This document shows positions 46,226-55,097 of a stretch of 64,000 nucleotides of DNA, piece after piece (position 1 is the stretch's first letter; each line of letters starts with the position of its first letter). The notes beneath the pieces were generated by a model. The model was not told where the DNA came from. It saw only the letters and a program-made list of their open reading frames with translations, and did no database searches. A program made the position numbers and the translations under genes. The stretch is from Paenibacillus illinoisensis NBRC 15959 (lineage in GTDB: Bacteria; Bacillota; Bacilli; Paenibacillales; Paenibacillaceae): assembly GCF_004000925.1 (NCBI RefSeq), contig NZ_BIME01000004.1, positions 124,001 through 188,000 on the forward strand, given 5' to 3'.

Positions 46226-47467
46226 ATGAAATATGATATGCTGCTTCTCCGTTTTGGAGAGTTTATGTTAAAAGGCAAAAATCGTTCACGTTTCGAAAAA
46301 ACCATTATTACTCAGGTGAGGGCCCTGCTCAAGCCATATCCAGGCGCAAGCTTGCGCAAGGAATTTGGTCGGTTGTATGTGGATCTCGGGGGGCATTCCC
46401 ATACCGAACTGATTGCCGTACTGAAACGGGTTTTTGGGGTAATGTCCATCAGTCCGGTTAAAGTAACTCCTTCTGTGCTTGAGGATATCGTGGAAACGGC
46501 TGTAGCTTTCATGGATGAGAGAGAAAACGAGTTCAAGGAAGGTACGACGTTCAAAGTGAATACCCGCAGGGTGTGGAAAGAGTATCCTCATTCTTCACAC
46601 GAAATGAACCACATGGTGGGTTCCCCGATATTGAGAAAGTTCCAACAGCTTCGTGTGGATGTACGTCATCCGGACATTGAACTGCGAGTGGAGATTCGGG
46701 ATCAGGGGACCTATATCTTCAATGAAGTGATTCCTGCTGTCGGCGGGTTCCCTCTGGGTACCAACGGCAAAGCGATGGCACTGCTGTCCGGTGGAATTGA
46801 TAGCCCTGTTGCGGCATGGTCTTCCATGCGTCGTGGACTGGAAGTGGAATGTGTACACTTTTACAGTTATCCGTTCACCAGCCAGCGTGCCAAGGAAAAG
46901 GTGATCGATCTGGCTCGTGCTTTGGCTGATCATGCAGGTACCATCAAACTGCACCTGGTTCCTTTTACGGAGATCCAAACGGCATTCACTCAGCTGGGCC
47001 AGGATAATCTGATCATCACCCTGATGCGCCGTTCCATGCTGCGAATTGCAACCAAGCTCGCTGAACGTGAGCGGGCACTTGCATTAATTACCGGGGATAG
47101 CCTTGGTCAAGTTGCAAGCCAGACGCTGCCAAGTATGAATGTCATCGGACGTGCAACAGAACTTCCGCTTTTGCGTCCCCTCGTCATGATGGACAAGCAG
47201 GAAATTATTACATTGTCCAAACAGATTGGAACATATGATATATCGATTCTGCCTTACGAGGATTGTTGCACGCTGTTCGTGCCCAAATCACCTACAACGA
47301 ATCCGAATCTTCGCATTGTGGACAAAATTGAAGCAACAATGAGCCATCTGCCGGAATGGATAGATGAAGCTGTCGCTCAGACGGAAACCATCGTTCTGCA
47401 TGCTGGGGAAGCAGCTCCTGCAACGAGTGAGAACACGGGGAATGAAATCAAGGAAGACTGGTTCTGA
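46226..47467 (+). CDS. thiI: tRNA 4-thiouridine synthase ThiI
   Basis: ThiI adenylates and thiolates U8 of tRNA. The 413-residue product has a ferredoxin-like and THUMP RNA-binding N-terminus and an ATP PP-loop SGGIDSPVAAW (near residue 188), then TGDSLGQVASQT and the conserved LPYEDCCTLFVPKSPTT. It lacks the C-terminal rhodanese domain of the enterobacterial form, as is usual in Firmicutes, where sulfur comes from a dedicated desulfurase encoded just upstream. Confidence 0.96.
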   Translation: MKYDMLLLRFGEFMLKGKNRSRFEKTIITQVRALLKPYPGASLRKEFGRLYVDLGGHSHTELIAVLKRVFGVMSISPVKVTPSVLEDIVETAVAFMDERENEFKEGTTFKVNTRRVWKEYPHSSHEMNHMVGSPILRKFQQLRVDVRHPDIELRVEIRDQGTYIFNEVIPAVGGFPLGTNGKAMALLSGGIDSPVAAWSSMRRGLEVECVHFYSYPFTSQRAKEKVIDLARALADHAGTIKLHLVPFTEIQTAFTQLGQDNLIITLMRRSMLRIATKLAERERALALITGDSLGQVASQTLPSMNVIGRATELPLLRPLVMMDKQEIITLSKQIGTYDISILPYEDCCTLFVPKSPTTNPNLRIVDKIEATMSHLPEWIDEAVAQTETIVLHAGEAAPATSENTGNEIKEDWF

Positions 47468-47524
47468 TTCTATTCCATTGAACTGGTGGAATTACATAAT
47501 AAGGACTATGTTACCTGAGATGGA

Positions 47525-47565
47525 AAAAAGGACCAGCCGATGGGAAATCGGCTGGTCCTTTTTTT
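47525..47565. terminator. Bidirectional terminator between thiI and terC
   Basis: AAAGGACCAGCCGAT (47527-47541) and ATCGGCTGGTCCTTT (47547-47561) are perfect inverse repeats flanked by A and T runs, so it works on both strands for the convergent genes. Confidence 0.93.
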
Positions 47566-47578
47566 GTGTATCTTTATT

Positions 47579-48277
47579 TTACGAATAGGATCGCTGGTGC
47601 TCTCCACCTTGTCTACTGCTGGAGCGTTTGCGGTATCCTGCGAATACCACGCCTGCAACGACCAGCACGATAAACAGAATGCGAAGGGCAGGATGCTCGG
47701 TGAAAAACGGCACAAGCCGGCGTTCCTCTGTAATCATGTGGGATGCGGTATAACCGAGTACAATGGCCCCCAGATATATAATCCATGGGAAGTGATTGAT
47801 TAACTTGATGAACAGGGTGCTTCCCCATACGATGATCGGTACACTGATCAACAATCCGATGATAACCAGTACCAGATGCTGTTCAGCCGCGCCAGCCACT
47901 GCAATGACATTGTCCAGTCCCATGGCAGCATCTGCAATGACGATGGTGCGAACGGCAACCCATAAGGAGCTGCCTGCCTTAATATCACTATGTTCTTCAC
48001 CTTGGTCAGCCAATAGTTTATAAGCAATCCAGATCAGCAAAACGCCACCTACAAGCAGCAGCCAAGGCACCTTAAGCAGCCAGAGTACAACCACTGTGGC
48101 TACAATCCGAATCACTAGCGCACCCGCTGTCCCGTAGAGAATCGCTTTTTTCTGCACTGAAGGGTGCAAATTACGTGCAGCAAGGCCGATAACGATTGCG
48201 TTATCGCCAGCCAGCATGAGATCAATAAATACAATTTTCACCAAAGCAAGCCAAAAAACAGCGCTAAAAAGCTCCAT
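47579..48277 (-). CDS. TerC family integral membrane protein
   Basis: This 232-residue protein has about seven membrane segments and the family motifs IDLMLAGDNAIVIGLA and IADAAMGLDNVIAVAG, in which the Asp/Asn residues probably bind metal. Relatives in Bacillus export manganese to secreted enzymes or relieve Mn stress (established for YkoY/YceF-type members). The start follows GAGGGAGTGAC. It is divergent from a second terC gene 105 bases away. Confidence 0.92.
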   Translation of the reverse strand: MELFSAVFWLALVKIVFIDLMLAGDNAIVIGLAARNLHPSVQKKAILYGTAGALVIRIVATVVVLWLLKVPWLLLVGGVLLIWIAYKLLADQGEEHSDIKAGSSLWVAVRTIVIADAAMGLDNVIAVAGAAEQHLVLVIIGLLISVPIIVWGSTLFIKLINHFPWIIYLGAIVLGYTASHMITEERRLVPFFTEHPALRILFIVLVVAGVVFAGYRKRSSSRQGGEHQRSYS

Positions 48278-48382
48278 ATGCTGTCACTCCCTCTATATGT
48301 CCGAACCTAAAAAAGCTTGTTCAATCGTTAAGAATAGCATGGACAACTTTGACATACAAGTAAGAGTGGGGGGAGGAGAAAC

Positions 48383-49042
48383 ATGGATACATTGTGGCTG
48401 GTGACTGAAATCCTAATGATCAATCTGGTTTTGAGTGGAGATAATGCGGTAGTCATCGCGCTTGCGAGTAAGGATTTGCCGGAGAAGCAGCGTAAGCAAG
48501 CGGTATGGTGGGGGGCTTTTGGTGCAGTTATACTAAGGTGTGTGCTAACTTTTGCAGCGGTGTTAATGCTAGGAATTCCTTTTATACAGGCTGCGGGCGG
48601 GATATTACTGTTCTGGATTGCCGTGAAGCTGCTGCTTCAAAACGAAGACGAAGTACATATTCGGGAGGCTTCCACGACTTGGAAAGCAGTTCAGACCATT
48701 TTGATTGCCGATTTTGTAATGAGTCTGGACAATGTGCTTGCCATAGCGGCATTGGCCGATGGAGACTTGGCACTTATCGTCATCGGAATAGCCATCAGCA
48801 TTCCCATTGTGGTGTGGGGAAGCGGCTTAATTGTCGGTTTGTTGAAACGATTCCCGATTCTGGTATTCGCGGGATCAGGCATCCTGGCATTTACGGCAGG
48901 TGAAATGGTGATGAGTGACCCGAAGCTGGGTCAGTGGCTTGGCAGCTTGACAGCGGAAGCCCACACCCTGTTACCTGTGGCGATGGCTGGTCTGGTCATA
49001 GCGGTTGGGGGAGCACACAAATTTGTCAGACGAAATGCGTAA
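48383..49042 (+). CDS. TerC family integral membrane protein
   Basis: This is a second TerC paralogue of 219 residues, with NLVLSGDNAVVIALAS and IADFVMSLDNVLAIAAL in place of the corresponding motifs of its neighbour. Both keep the acidic metal-site residues. ATG 48383 follows GGGGGGAGGAG. No yybP-ykoY manganese riboswitch is visible in the 105-base gap. A transport role is inferred from the family. Confidence 0.92.
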   Translation: MDTLWLVTEILMINLVLSGDNAVVIALASKDLPEKQRKQAVWWGAFGAVILRCVLTFAAVLMLGIPFIQAAGGILLFWIAVKLLLQNEDEVHIREASTTWKAVQTILIADFVMSLDNVLAIAALADGDLALIVIGIAISIPIVVWGSGLIVGLLKRFPILVFAGSGILAFTAGEMVMSDPKLGQWLGSLTAEAHTLLPVAMAGLVIAVGGAHKFVRRNA

Positions 49043-49082
49043 TTTCGTTCTGGGTATGCAGCAGAAAAATAGAGTGGAGAGA

Positions 49083-49109
49083 CAACCGTCTGCCGAGGGC
49101 GGTTTTTTT
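49083..49109 (+). terminator. Rho-independent terminator after terC
   Basis: ACCGTC and GGCGGT (one G-U pair) form a short hairpin followed by seven T residues. The remaining 230 bases before the next gene hold no other feature that I can support. Confidence 0.75.
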
Positions 49110-49338
49110 GTTGAATGAAATCGTCTCATGTAGTGAACATTGAGGAACAAGCGACGGATCAATACCTTTAGGGTAATACATAAAAAGAGCAGTGACGAAA
49201 TGCGACATCAAGTATAGTTTTTTGCAAAAACATGGGCTACACTAGAGGCAGGTCTACCAAAGCTGGTCATCATGAAACAGCGAATTCGTTGAAGCTTATA
49301 ACCTACATAGCCTAATTGATATTAAGAGGTGATTGCAG

Positions 49339-49833
49339 ATGAAGATGAGAAATGAACAAGCGATCGGCATATTTATCGTGGCAGCAGGTATCCTTATTTT
49401 GCTTGGCAAACTTGGGGTGTTTGGCTTTATTGGACGTCATTTCTGGCCTTTGCTTCTATTGCTGCCGGGAATCGCTCTACACGCCCTGTACTATGCAAGA
49501 GTTACTCCTACATGGTCACTTGTTCCCGCAGGGATATTAACGGTGTATGGTATTTTGTTCGGAATTACGAACACATGGGGCGGAGGGCTGATGAGCAGCC
49601 TCTGGCCGGCATTCTTGCTGGGCATTGCCGTTGGTTTACTCGAGTACGGACTTGCTGAACGCTATAAACCAGAGTTTGTGCTTCCTGCAGCATGGGGCAT
49701 CGGTGCTTTGTCCATTGTCTTATTCGGATTCACCCTGCTTCATACCGGAATTGTTTATGTGCTGGCGATCCTTTTGATTTTGGGCGGAGTCTGGTTGCTG
49801 CTTGGACGCGGGCGCGGGAGGAAGGGCTGGTAA
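49339..49833 (+). CDS. Small multi-pass membrane protein
   Basis: The 164-residue product has about five to six hydrophobic segments. The first pair (IGIFIVAAGILILLGKLGVF and FWPLLLLLPGIALHA) resembles the LiaI/LiaF-like DUF5668 membrane domain found in envelope-stress proteins. It ends in GRGRGRKGW. ATG 49339 follows AGAGGTGAT; a TTG at 49333 is too close. It is unlinked to a sensor kinase here, so the function is unknown. Confidence 0.75.
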   Translation: MKMRNEQAIGIFIVAAGILILLGKLGVFGFIGRHFWPLLLLLPGIALHALYYARVTPTWSLVPAGILTVYGILFGITNTWGGGLMSSLWPAFLLGIAVGLLEYGLAERYKPEFVLPAAWGIGALSIVLFGFTLLHTGIVYVLAILLILGGVWLLLGRGRGRKGW

Positions 49834-49864
49834 CATTGCCCGACCTTGCTCCAAGCGAAATATC

Positions 49865-49892
49865 TTGATTTTTAGCTATGATCAACTATAAT
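49865..49892 (+). promoter_or_regulatory. SigA promoter of typA with leader hairpin
   Basis: TTGATT (49865-49870) and TATAAT (49887-49892) are 16 bases apart. The 110-base leader that follows holds a hairpin, GCGTCGG/CCGACGC (49910-49930), then TTATTTT. This could be an attenuator or a stabilising structure. Confidence 0.65.
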
Positions 49893-50011
49893 AAAAGGGA
49901 TAAAGACATGCGTCGGGATATCACCGACGCTTATTTTGGGTGAGTAACCTGCAGAAATGCGGGAAGTTTAGTAGATAAGAATTGAAATTGGAAAGGATAT
50001 GGATACAAACC

Positions 50012-51859
50012 ATGCATTCAAGAGAACACATTCGCAATATTGCGATTATTGCCCACGTCGACCACGGGAAAACAACGCTAGTCGACAAGTTGCTCCAGCA
50101 ATCCGGTACTTTCCGTGATCACGAAACGGTACAGGAGCGCGCAATGGACTCCAACGATTTGGAGCGTGAACGCGGTATTACGATTTTGGCCAAAAACACG
50201 GCTATAACTTATAAAGATTACCTGATCAACATTGTAGATACACCAGGACACGCCGACTTCGGTGGTGAAGTAGAACGTATCATGAAAATGGTTGACGGCG
50301 TATTGCTCGTTGTCGATGCTTATGAGGGCTGTATGCCACAAACGAAGTTCGTACTTCGTAAAGCACTGGAGCACAACCTGACTCCAATCGTTATTGTAAA
50401 CAAAATTGACCGTCCAGCGGCTCGTCCGGCTGAGGTTATTGATGAAGTACTTGACCTGTTTATCGAACTGGGTGCCAGCGATGAGCAGCTTGAATTCCCT
50501 GTTGTATATGCTTCCGCATTGAACGGAACATCCAGCATGGAAGACGACCCTGCCAAACAAGATGACAACATGATGGCGATCTACGATACCATTGTAAGTC
50601 ATATCCCTCATCCAACAGAGAACGTTGAAGAGCCACTGCAATTCCTCGTTACGCTGATGGACTATAATGAATACCTCGGACGTATCGCTATCGGTCGTGT
50701 AAACCGCGGTGTGATTCGTCAAGGCCAATCCGTTACTGTTATTATGCGTGATGGCAAAAGCAAAACAGCTCGTATCGAGAAACTGTTTGGTTTCCAAGGT
50801 CTGAAACGTGTTGAGACAGAGGAAGCTGGCGCAGGTGACATCGTTGCGATCGCGGGTATTAAGGATATCAACATCGGTGAAACAATTGCTGACCCGAACA
50901 ACCCTGAAGCTTTGCCAGTTCTGAAAATTGACGAGCCAACACTGCAAATGACATTCCTCGTAAACAACAGTCCATTCGCAGGCCGTGAAGGTAAATGGGT
51001 AACTTCCCGTAAACTGCGTGAGCGTTTGTTGAAGGAATTGGAAACTGACGTATCCCTGCGTGTTGAAGAAACAGAGAGCCCAGATGCATTTATCGTATCC
51101 GGACGTGGTGAGCTTCACCTCGGTATCCTGATTGAAAATATGCGTCGTGAAGGATATGAGCTTCAAGTATCCAAACCGGAAGTTATCGTCAAAGAAATTG
51201 ACGGTAAGAAAATGGAACCTCTTGAGCGCTTGTTGATTGATATCCCTGAAGAAAGCATGGGTTCCGTCATGGAGAGCCTGGGCGCACGTAAAGCAGAGAT
51301 GGTTAACATGGTCAACACGGGTAGCGGACAAGTACGTCTGGAGTTCCTGATTCCTGCACGTGGTCTGATTGGATACAGCACCAACTTCTTGACATTGACT
51401 CGTGGTTATGGCGTAATGAACCATGCATTTGACAGCTACGCTCCAGTCGTATCCGGTCAAGTGGGTGGACGTCACCAAGGTGTACTGATCTCAACTGAAA
51501 CGGGTACATCTACGTTCTATGGAATGATGGGTGTTGAGGATCGTGGTACGCTCTTCCTTGAGCCAGGAACAGAAATTTACGAAGGTATGATCGTTGGGGA
51601 GCATACGCGTGACAATGATATCGTTGTCAACATCTGCAAAGAAAAACAACTGACTAACGTTCGTTCTTCTGGTAAAGATGATACGGTTAAAATTAAAACT
51701 CCGATTATCTTCTCGTTGGAACAGGCGCTTGAATATCTGAATGAAGATGAATATTGTGAGATTACACCGAAATCTATTCGTCTTCGTAAGAAGATCCTGA
51801 ACAAATCCGAGCGTGAGCGTGCAGAGAAACAACGCAAAATGGCTCAAAATAACGCTTAA
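50012..51859 (+). CDS. typA: Translational GTPase TypA (BipA)
   Basis: TypA is a ribosome-binding GTPase related to EF-G, used in ribosome assembly and stress adaptation. The 615-residue product has G1 AHVDHGKTT, the switch ERGITI, G3 [11 protein letters not shown] and G4 NKID, and a C-terminal domain with [14 protein letters not shown] 50012 ([15 protein letters not shown]) is the conserved start, although GGAAAGGAT is slightly far. Codons are strongly biased (GGT, CGT, GAA, AAA), as in highly expressed genes. ylaH follows, as in Bacillus. Confidence 0.97.
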   Translation: MHSREHIRNIAIIAHVDHGKTTLVDKLLQQSGTFRDHETVQERAMDSNDLERERGITILAKNTAITYKDYLINIVDTPGHADFGGEVERIMKMVDGVLLVVDAYEGCMPQTKFVLRKALEHNLTPIVIVNKIDRPAARPAEVIDEVLDLFIELGASDEQLEFPVVYASALNGTSSMEDDPAKQDDNMMAIYDTIVSHIPHPTENVEEPLQFLVTLMDYNEYLGRIAIGRVNRGVIRQGQSVTVIMRDGKSKTARIEKLFGFQGLKRVETEEAGAGDIVAIAGIKDINIGETIADPNNPEALPVLKIDEPTLQMTFLVNNSPFAGREGKWVTSRKLRERLLKELETDVSLRVEETESPDAFIVSGRGELHLGILIENMRREGYELQVSKPEVIVKEIDGKKMEPLERLLIDIPEESMGSVMESLGARKAEMVNMVNTGSGQVRLEFLIPARGLIGYSTNFLTLTRGYGVMNHAFDSYAPVVSGQVGGRHQGVLISTETGTSTFYGMMGVEDRGTLFLEPGTEIYEGMIVGEHTRDNDIVVNICKEKQLTNVRSSGKDDTVKIKTPIIFSLEQALEYLNEDEYCEITPKSIRLRKKILNKSERERAEKQRKMAQNNA

Positions 51860-51951
51860 TCATAACTAACAAAAAATAGTATGTATAAGTTAACGTTTGA
51901 TGGGCCCGGCAAGTAATGAGAGCTTGTAGAGCTAAAGTAGTGGAGGGAACG

Positions 51952-52054
51952 GAATCGATTCTAAAGAAGCAAAGCGTTCGCATTTATCTCCGGATTTTCC
52001 CATTTGAAAAATGGTTCAAAAAATCTGGAGATAACAGCGATCGAAAGAACGATC
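51952..52054. repeat. Structured intergenic element, possibly a dispersed repeat
   Basis: The gap between typA and ylaH holds a tight cluster of symmetry: the 10-base palindrome GAATCGATTC (51952-51961); a 15-base stem, TTATCTCCGGATTTT (51984-51998) with AAAATCTGGAGATAA (52020-52034), one G-U pair, extended inward by CCATTT/AAATGG; and GATCG/CGATC (52039-52054). No T-run follows, so it does not look like a terminator. The compact palindromic layout resembles intergenic repeats. Other copies must be sought in the genome. Confidence 0.5.
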
Positions 52055-52158
52055 CGAACCCAAAACGGTCACTAATGCTCGTTTGAATTCCCAATTACGT
52101 GTTGTTCCATCAACCAGATAACTTATACAAGCATGATCACGAAAGGAGCTGACTGTGC

Positions 52159-52455
52159 ATGCAAGCATGGTTCGCATCACACCCGATCGTAGCCTACATC
52201 GTCATCTTTGTGCTGATTACTTACGTATATAATAAGGTGTTTCGGGTACGTCAGAAATTGCCGCTCGTTAAGGAAATCTTTCTTTATCTATTGATGGCGA
52301 TGGGCACATTCATGCTTCTTATTTTTCAGATCGACAAGCTCCCAATTATTCAATGTTTGCTGGTAGCCGTCGGTTTGATGCTGTTAGTGCGAGTGCGCTA
52401 TTTCATCGAAGGTCGTCAAAAGAAAAAGGCGGAAGCTGCCGCCAGAAATTCATAA
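52159..52455 (+). CDS. ylaH: YlaH-like membrane protein
   Basis: This 98-residue protein has two to three membrane segments (HPIVAYIVIFVLITYVYN, EIFLYLLMAMGTFMLLIF, CLLVAVGLMLLVRV), a basic tail and KVFRVRQKLPLVKE in the loop. The position directly after typA and the size match YlaH of Bacillus. Start ATG 52159 lies about 10 bases after AAAGGAG. Function is unknown. Confidence 0.82.
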   Translation: MQAWFASHPIVAYIVIFVLITYVYNKVFRVRQKLPLVKEIFLYLLMAMGTFMLLIFQIDKLPIIQCLLVAVGLMLLVRVRYFIEGRQKKKAEAAARNS

Positions 52456-52546
52456 AATCTGTCTCTGTACAGTCCATCCGTTTTCCTTCGGGAAAGCGGT
52501 TGTCTTTTATTTGGACCAAAACAGATGTGATAAAGGTGTTGAAGAT

Positions 52547-53608
52547 ATGAACTCGAATTCGAACGGACTGCCTCCGCGTAGACAGGCACCAGCCAAATCC
52601 GGAGCTTCAGGGTCTAGCAACAGTAAAGGTAAGCCACCAAAAAAGAAAAAGCGGGGGCGCACATTTGCCAAATTCGTTTTGAGCCTTTTGGTGATTGCCA
52701 TCATTGTAGGTGGGGGATATCTCTACTGGGTATACAATCAGGTGGCGGACACCGGCATTGATAAACCAGTGCCTCCAGGGATGTCGGCCAAGACTAAGCC
52801 CATTACCATGCTGCTGTTGGGTACAGATAACCGTTCTGAAACCGGAACGTATCTGTCCGATGTTGTCATGGTAGCAGCCATGAACCCGGATACCAAAACG
52901 GCCACAATTGTTTCCTTGCCGCGTGATACGCGGATTGAACTTGAAGGGTACAAGGCAAACAAACTGAATTCATACTATCCTAAGTTTAAAGCCCAGGAGA
53001 AGACCTCGGGTAAGAATGCTGAGGATCAGATGAAAGAAATGATGGGCAAGTATTTTGACGTCGATATCAATTACACAACGGTGCTTAACTTCCAGGCATT
53101 CCGCGATGCCGTTGATGCCGTGGGTGGTGTGGATGTGACGGTAGACAAAAATATGTGTTACCGGGATACGGTCGACAATACAGATATTAATCTGATTGCG
53201 GGTGATCAGCATCTGGACGGCAAGCAAGCACTCGATTTTGTGCGCTACCGCAAATCCAACTGTGATCCCAAAACGGATGAGTCCAATGACTTTGACCGTA
53301 ATAAGCGTCAAAACCAGGTACTGAACTCCATGCTGGATCAGATGAAGTCACTTGGTGGTGTGACGAAGATTAGCAAAGTCATTGGTGCGATTGATGACAA
53401 TATGACAACCGACGTGGAATCCGAACAGATGAAAAACTTTATTTCTACGTATTGGAACATTTCCAAATCGGATGTGCACTATACGCCTGTAACCGGGGAC
53501 TGGAGAAGCCCTTATGTTTATGTGAATGAGACGGAGCTGGCCAATGCGAAGCAAGCCTTGCAGGACACGCTCTCAGGCAAAGTAACAGCTACTCCGGCGG
53601 CAGAGTAG
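52547..53608 (+). CDS. LCP family (LytR-CpsA-Psr) glycopolymer ligase
   Basis: LCP proteins attach wall teichoic acid or other polymers to peptidoglycan outside the cell. The 353-residue product has a basic N-terminus (PPKKKKRGRTFAK), one membrane helix (FVLSLLVIAIIVGGGYLYWVY), and the LCP domain with TMLLLGTDNRSE, SDVVMVAAMNPDTKTATIVSLPRDTR (shown for description only in part), NFQAFRDAVDAVGGVDV and ALDFVRYRKSNCDP. ATG 52547 follows AAAGGTG. No polymer gene cluster is nearby, so the ligand is unknown. Confidence 0.93.
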   Translation: MNSNSNGLPPRRQAPAKSGASGSSNSKGKPPKKKKRGRTFAKFVLSLLVIAIIVGGGYLYWVYNQVADTGIDKPVPPGMSAKTKPITMLLLGTDNRSETGTYLSDVVMVAAMNPDTKTATIVSLPRDTRIELEGYKANKLNSYYPKFKAQEKTSGKNAEDQMKEMMGKYFDVDINYTTVLNFQAFRDAVDAVGGVDVTVDKNMCYRDTVDNTDINLIAGDQHLDGKQALDFVRYRKSNCDPKTDESNDFDRNKRQNQVLNSMLDQMKSLGGVTKISKVIGAIDDNMTTDVESEQMKNFISTYWNISKSDVHYTPVTGDWRSPYVYVNETELANAKQALQDTLSGKVTATPAAE

Positions 53609-53701
53609 CTGGGGGATTGGAAGCAAGTTTCCGGGTATGTTATAATAACATCATTCATAGTATCAAGAATTGCATAAAGAAGGTTAGGGAGGGCTGGTTT
53701 A

Positions 53702-54154
53702 ATGTCCGAAGCCGTCACACAATTGACAGAATCTCTTTTGCAGCAATTCAAGAACGAAACGTTCGTACTCCTGAATACGGTAGACATTGAATCTGGAGGC
53801 CCGACATCCACCGCAATCTCCTGGGTCTATGCGGAGAATGCGTCCACGCTTCGGGTCGCTTTGGATCATCGTTCACGTCTTGTGAATAATATGAAACAAA
53901 ATCCGTTGATTACTGTTACGGTATTTGGAGAAGAAACGGTTTATGCGATCAATGGACGTGCTTCTGTTCGACAGGACCCATTGCAGGATGTACCCTTTAA
54001 TATGTGCTGTTTCGACATCTCCATTGAAGCGGTCAGAAATGCCCTGTTTTATGGAGCCCAGCTATCTTCTATGCCTCAATATGTCAAAATATACGATCAG
54101 CGTGCTGCTGAGAAATTAGATGAGCAGGTTTTTGCTGCCATGAAAAAAGCCTAG
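53702..54154 (+). CDS. Pyridoxamine 5'-phosphate oxidase-fold (flavin-binding split barrel) protein
   Basis: The 150-residue product has the split-barrel pattern of the PNPOx-like superfamily: FVLLNTVDIESGGPTSTAISWVY, TLRVALDHRSRLVNNMKQNP, LITVTVFGEETVYAINGRA. The family includes FMN- and heme-binding enzymes; cofactor and substrate are unclear. ATG 53702 follows GGAGGG. The gene ends in a bidirectional terminator. Confidence 0.82.
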   Translation: MSEAVTQLTESLLQQFKNETFVLLNTVDIESGGPTSTAISWVYAENASTLRVALDHRSRLVNNMKQNPLITVTVFGEETVYAINGRASVRQDPLQDVPFNMCCFDISIEAVRNALFYGAQLSSMPQYVKIYDQRAAEKLDEQVFAAMKKA

Positions 54155-54175
54155 TGAGAAATCACTGGGCTTTTT
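54144..54175. terminator. Bidirectional terminator overlapping two gene ends
   Basis: AAAAAGCC and GGCTTTTT enclose AGTGA/TCACT, with A and T runs outside. It overlaps the last codons of the plus-strand gene and of the convergent ylaJ-like gene. Confidence 0.88.
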
Positions 54176-54857
54176 GTTGCTTTTTGTCGGTAGAATGCTG
54201 CTGCATTTGCTGCTCTTCAGGAGCCTGCTCATCTGGGTTTTGACGGACCTTGACGTCTTTCGGGAGCTGTGGAATAATTCGTCCCACCATATCAGCGAGT
54301 TCAGAAGCAAATCCGGATATGGGATGTCCTTGGCGGATATGCTCTCCAATCTCCCTGATCCGTTCGGTAACATCCGCATCAGCGGTGACGATCGAATCAA
54401 CACCTTCTGGATCTTTGCGCAAAGCTTCTGCAACGGAATATTTAATCGTTCCAACACGAGCACGTTCCAGTTCGCCATCGACATCAATGCCAACGACCGC
54501 TGTATTTCCGAGAATGACGCAATTGGCGTCTTTGACACCTTCCACTTGCTTGGCAAGTGCCTTGAGATGGGTAATTCGATTTTCATTGGTCATGCGGCCT
54601 GTCTTGTTATCATCGGCAACGTTCAGTTCATGAACTTCACCCGTATTCTCATTGAAACGGTCAAGGCGTGAAGGATTCATTCGGTCATCCTCTGTATAGA
54701 GCATGTGGGATCCGTTTTGTTGATCTTGCCGTGTTGTAACATTCCCTCCGTACCCCCTCGCATGAGTTCCTTGCTGCTCTTGAGAGGCATTGCGTGTAGT
54801 GTTGTTGCAGCCTGTAAGTATAAAGATCAGAAGCAGCGTACAAACCCAATATCTCAT
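54162..54857 (-). CDS. YhcN/YlaJ family sporulation lipoprotein
   Basis: The 231-residue product begins with a lipoprotein signal, LLLIFILTGC, with the lipidated Cys near residue 16. The folded domain shows NRITHLKALAKQVEGVKDANCVI, AVVGIDVDGELE and VADADVTERIREIG-like IVTADADVTERI, typical of YhcN/YlaJ. The C-terminus is Gln-rich. Members are forespore lipoproteins that affect spore outgrowth or germination. The start follows AAAGGATG. Confidence 0.92.
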   Translation of the reverse strand: MRYWVCTLLLIFILTGCNNTTRNASQEQQGTHARGYGGNVTTRQDQQNGSHMLYTEDDRMNPSRLDRFNENTGEVHELNVADDNKTGRMTNENRITHLKALAKQVEGVKDANCVILGNTAVVGIDVDGELERARVGTIKYSVAEALRKDPEGVDSIVTADADVTERIREIGEHIRQGHPISGFASELADMVGRIIPQLPKDVKVRQNPDEQAPEEQQMQQHSTDKKQQKAQ

Positions 54858-54960
54858 AAATGTTCATCCTTTCTTGGAGTTTTTCAGAATGTTGCAATTA
54901 TTTTGTCCGAGACGAATACATTTATGTATGGGAGCATGATTGTCCATGCCGCTGCTGAAA

Positions 54961-55052
54961 GATCACACGATCACAGATGAACTCGGGAATGGGAAAAAAA
55001 GGACTGCTAGTGCATGGAAAACCTATGATCTAATCCGCCATTCCCGAGTTCA
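54961..55052. repeat. Tandem octamer and 15-base inverted repeat upstream of ylaK
   Basis: GATCACAC-GATCACAG (54961-54976) is an 8-base tandem repeat. Directly after it, TGAACTCGGGAATGG (54978-54992) is a perfect inverse repeat of CCATTCCCGAGTTCA (55038-55052) with a 45-base loop. The element ends 45 bases before the start of the PIN-PhoH gene and has no T-run. It could be an operator, an RNA switch or a recombination scar. The ribosome site GGAGGGG (55087-55093) is outside the pairing. Confidence 0.6.
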
Positions 55053-55097
55053 CGTTCCAAACCATGCCTTTAACGACGCCGCTTTGGAGGGGATTGA

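Noticed and set aside
49273..49298. TGAAAC at 49273 as a second SigW promoter, for the small membrane protein
   Set aside because: Sixteen bases later the sequence is CTTA rather than CGTA, so the -10 element is missing.
50078..51478. A 466-codon minus-strand frame within typA
   Set aside because: Same cause: biased typA codons remove stops in the opposite frame. No ribosome site or family pattern.
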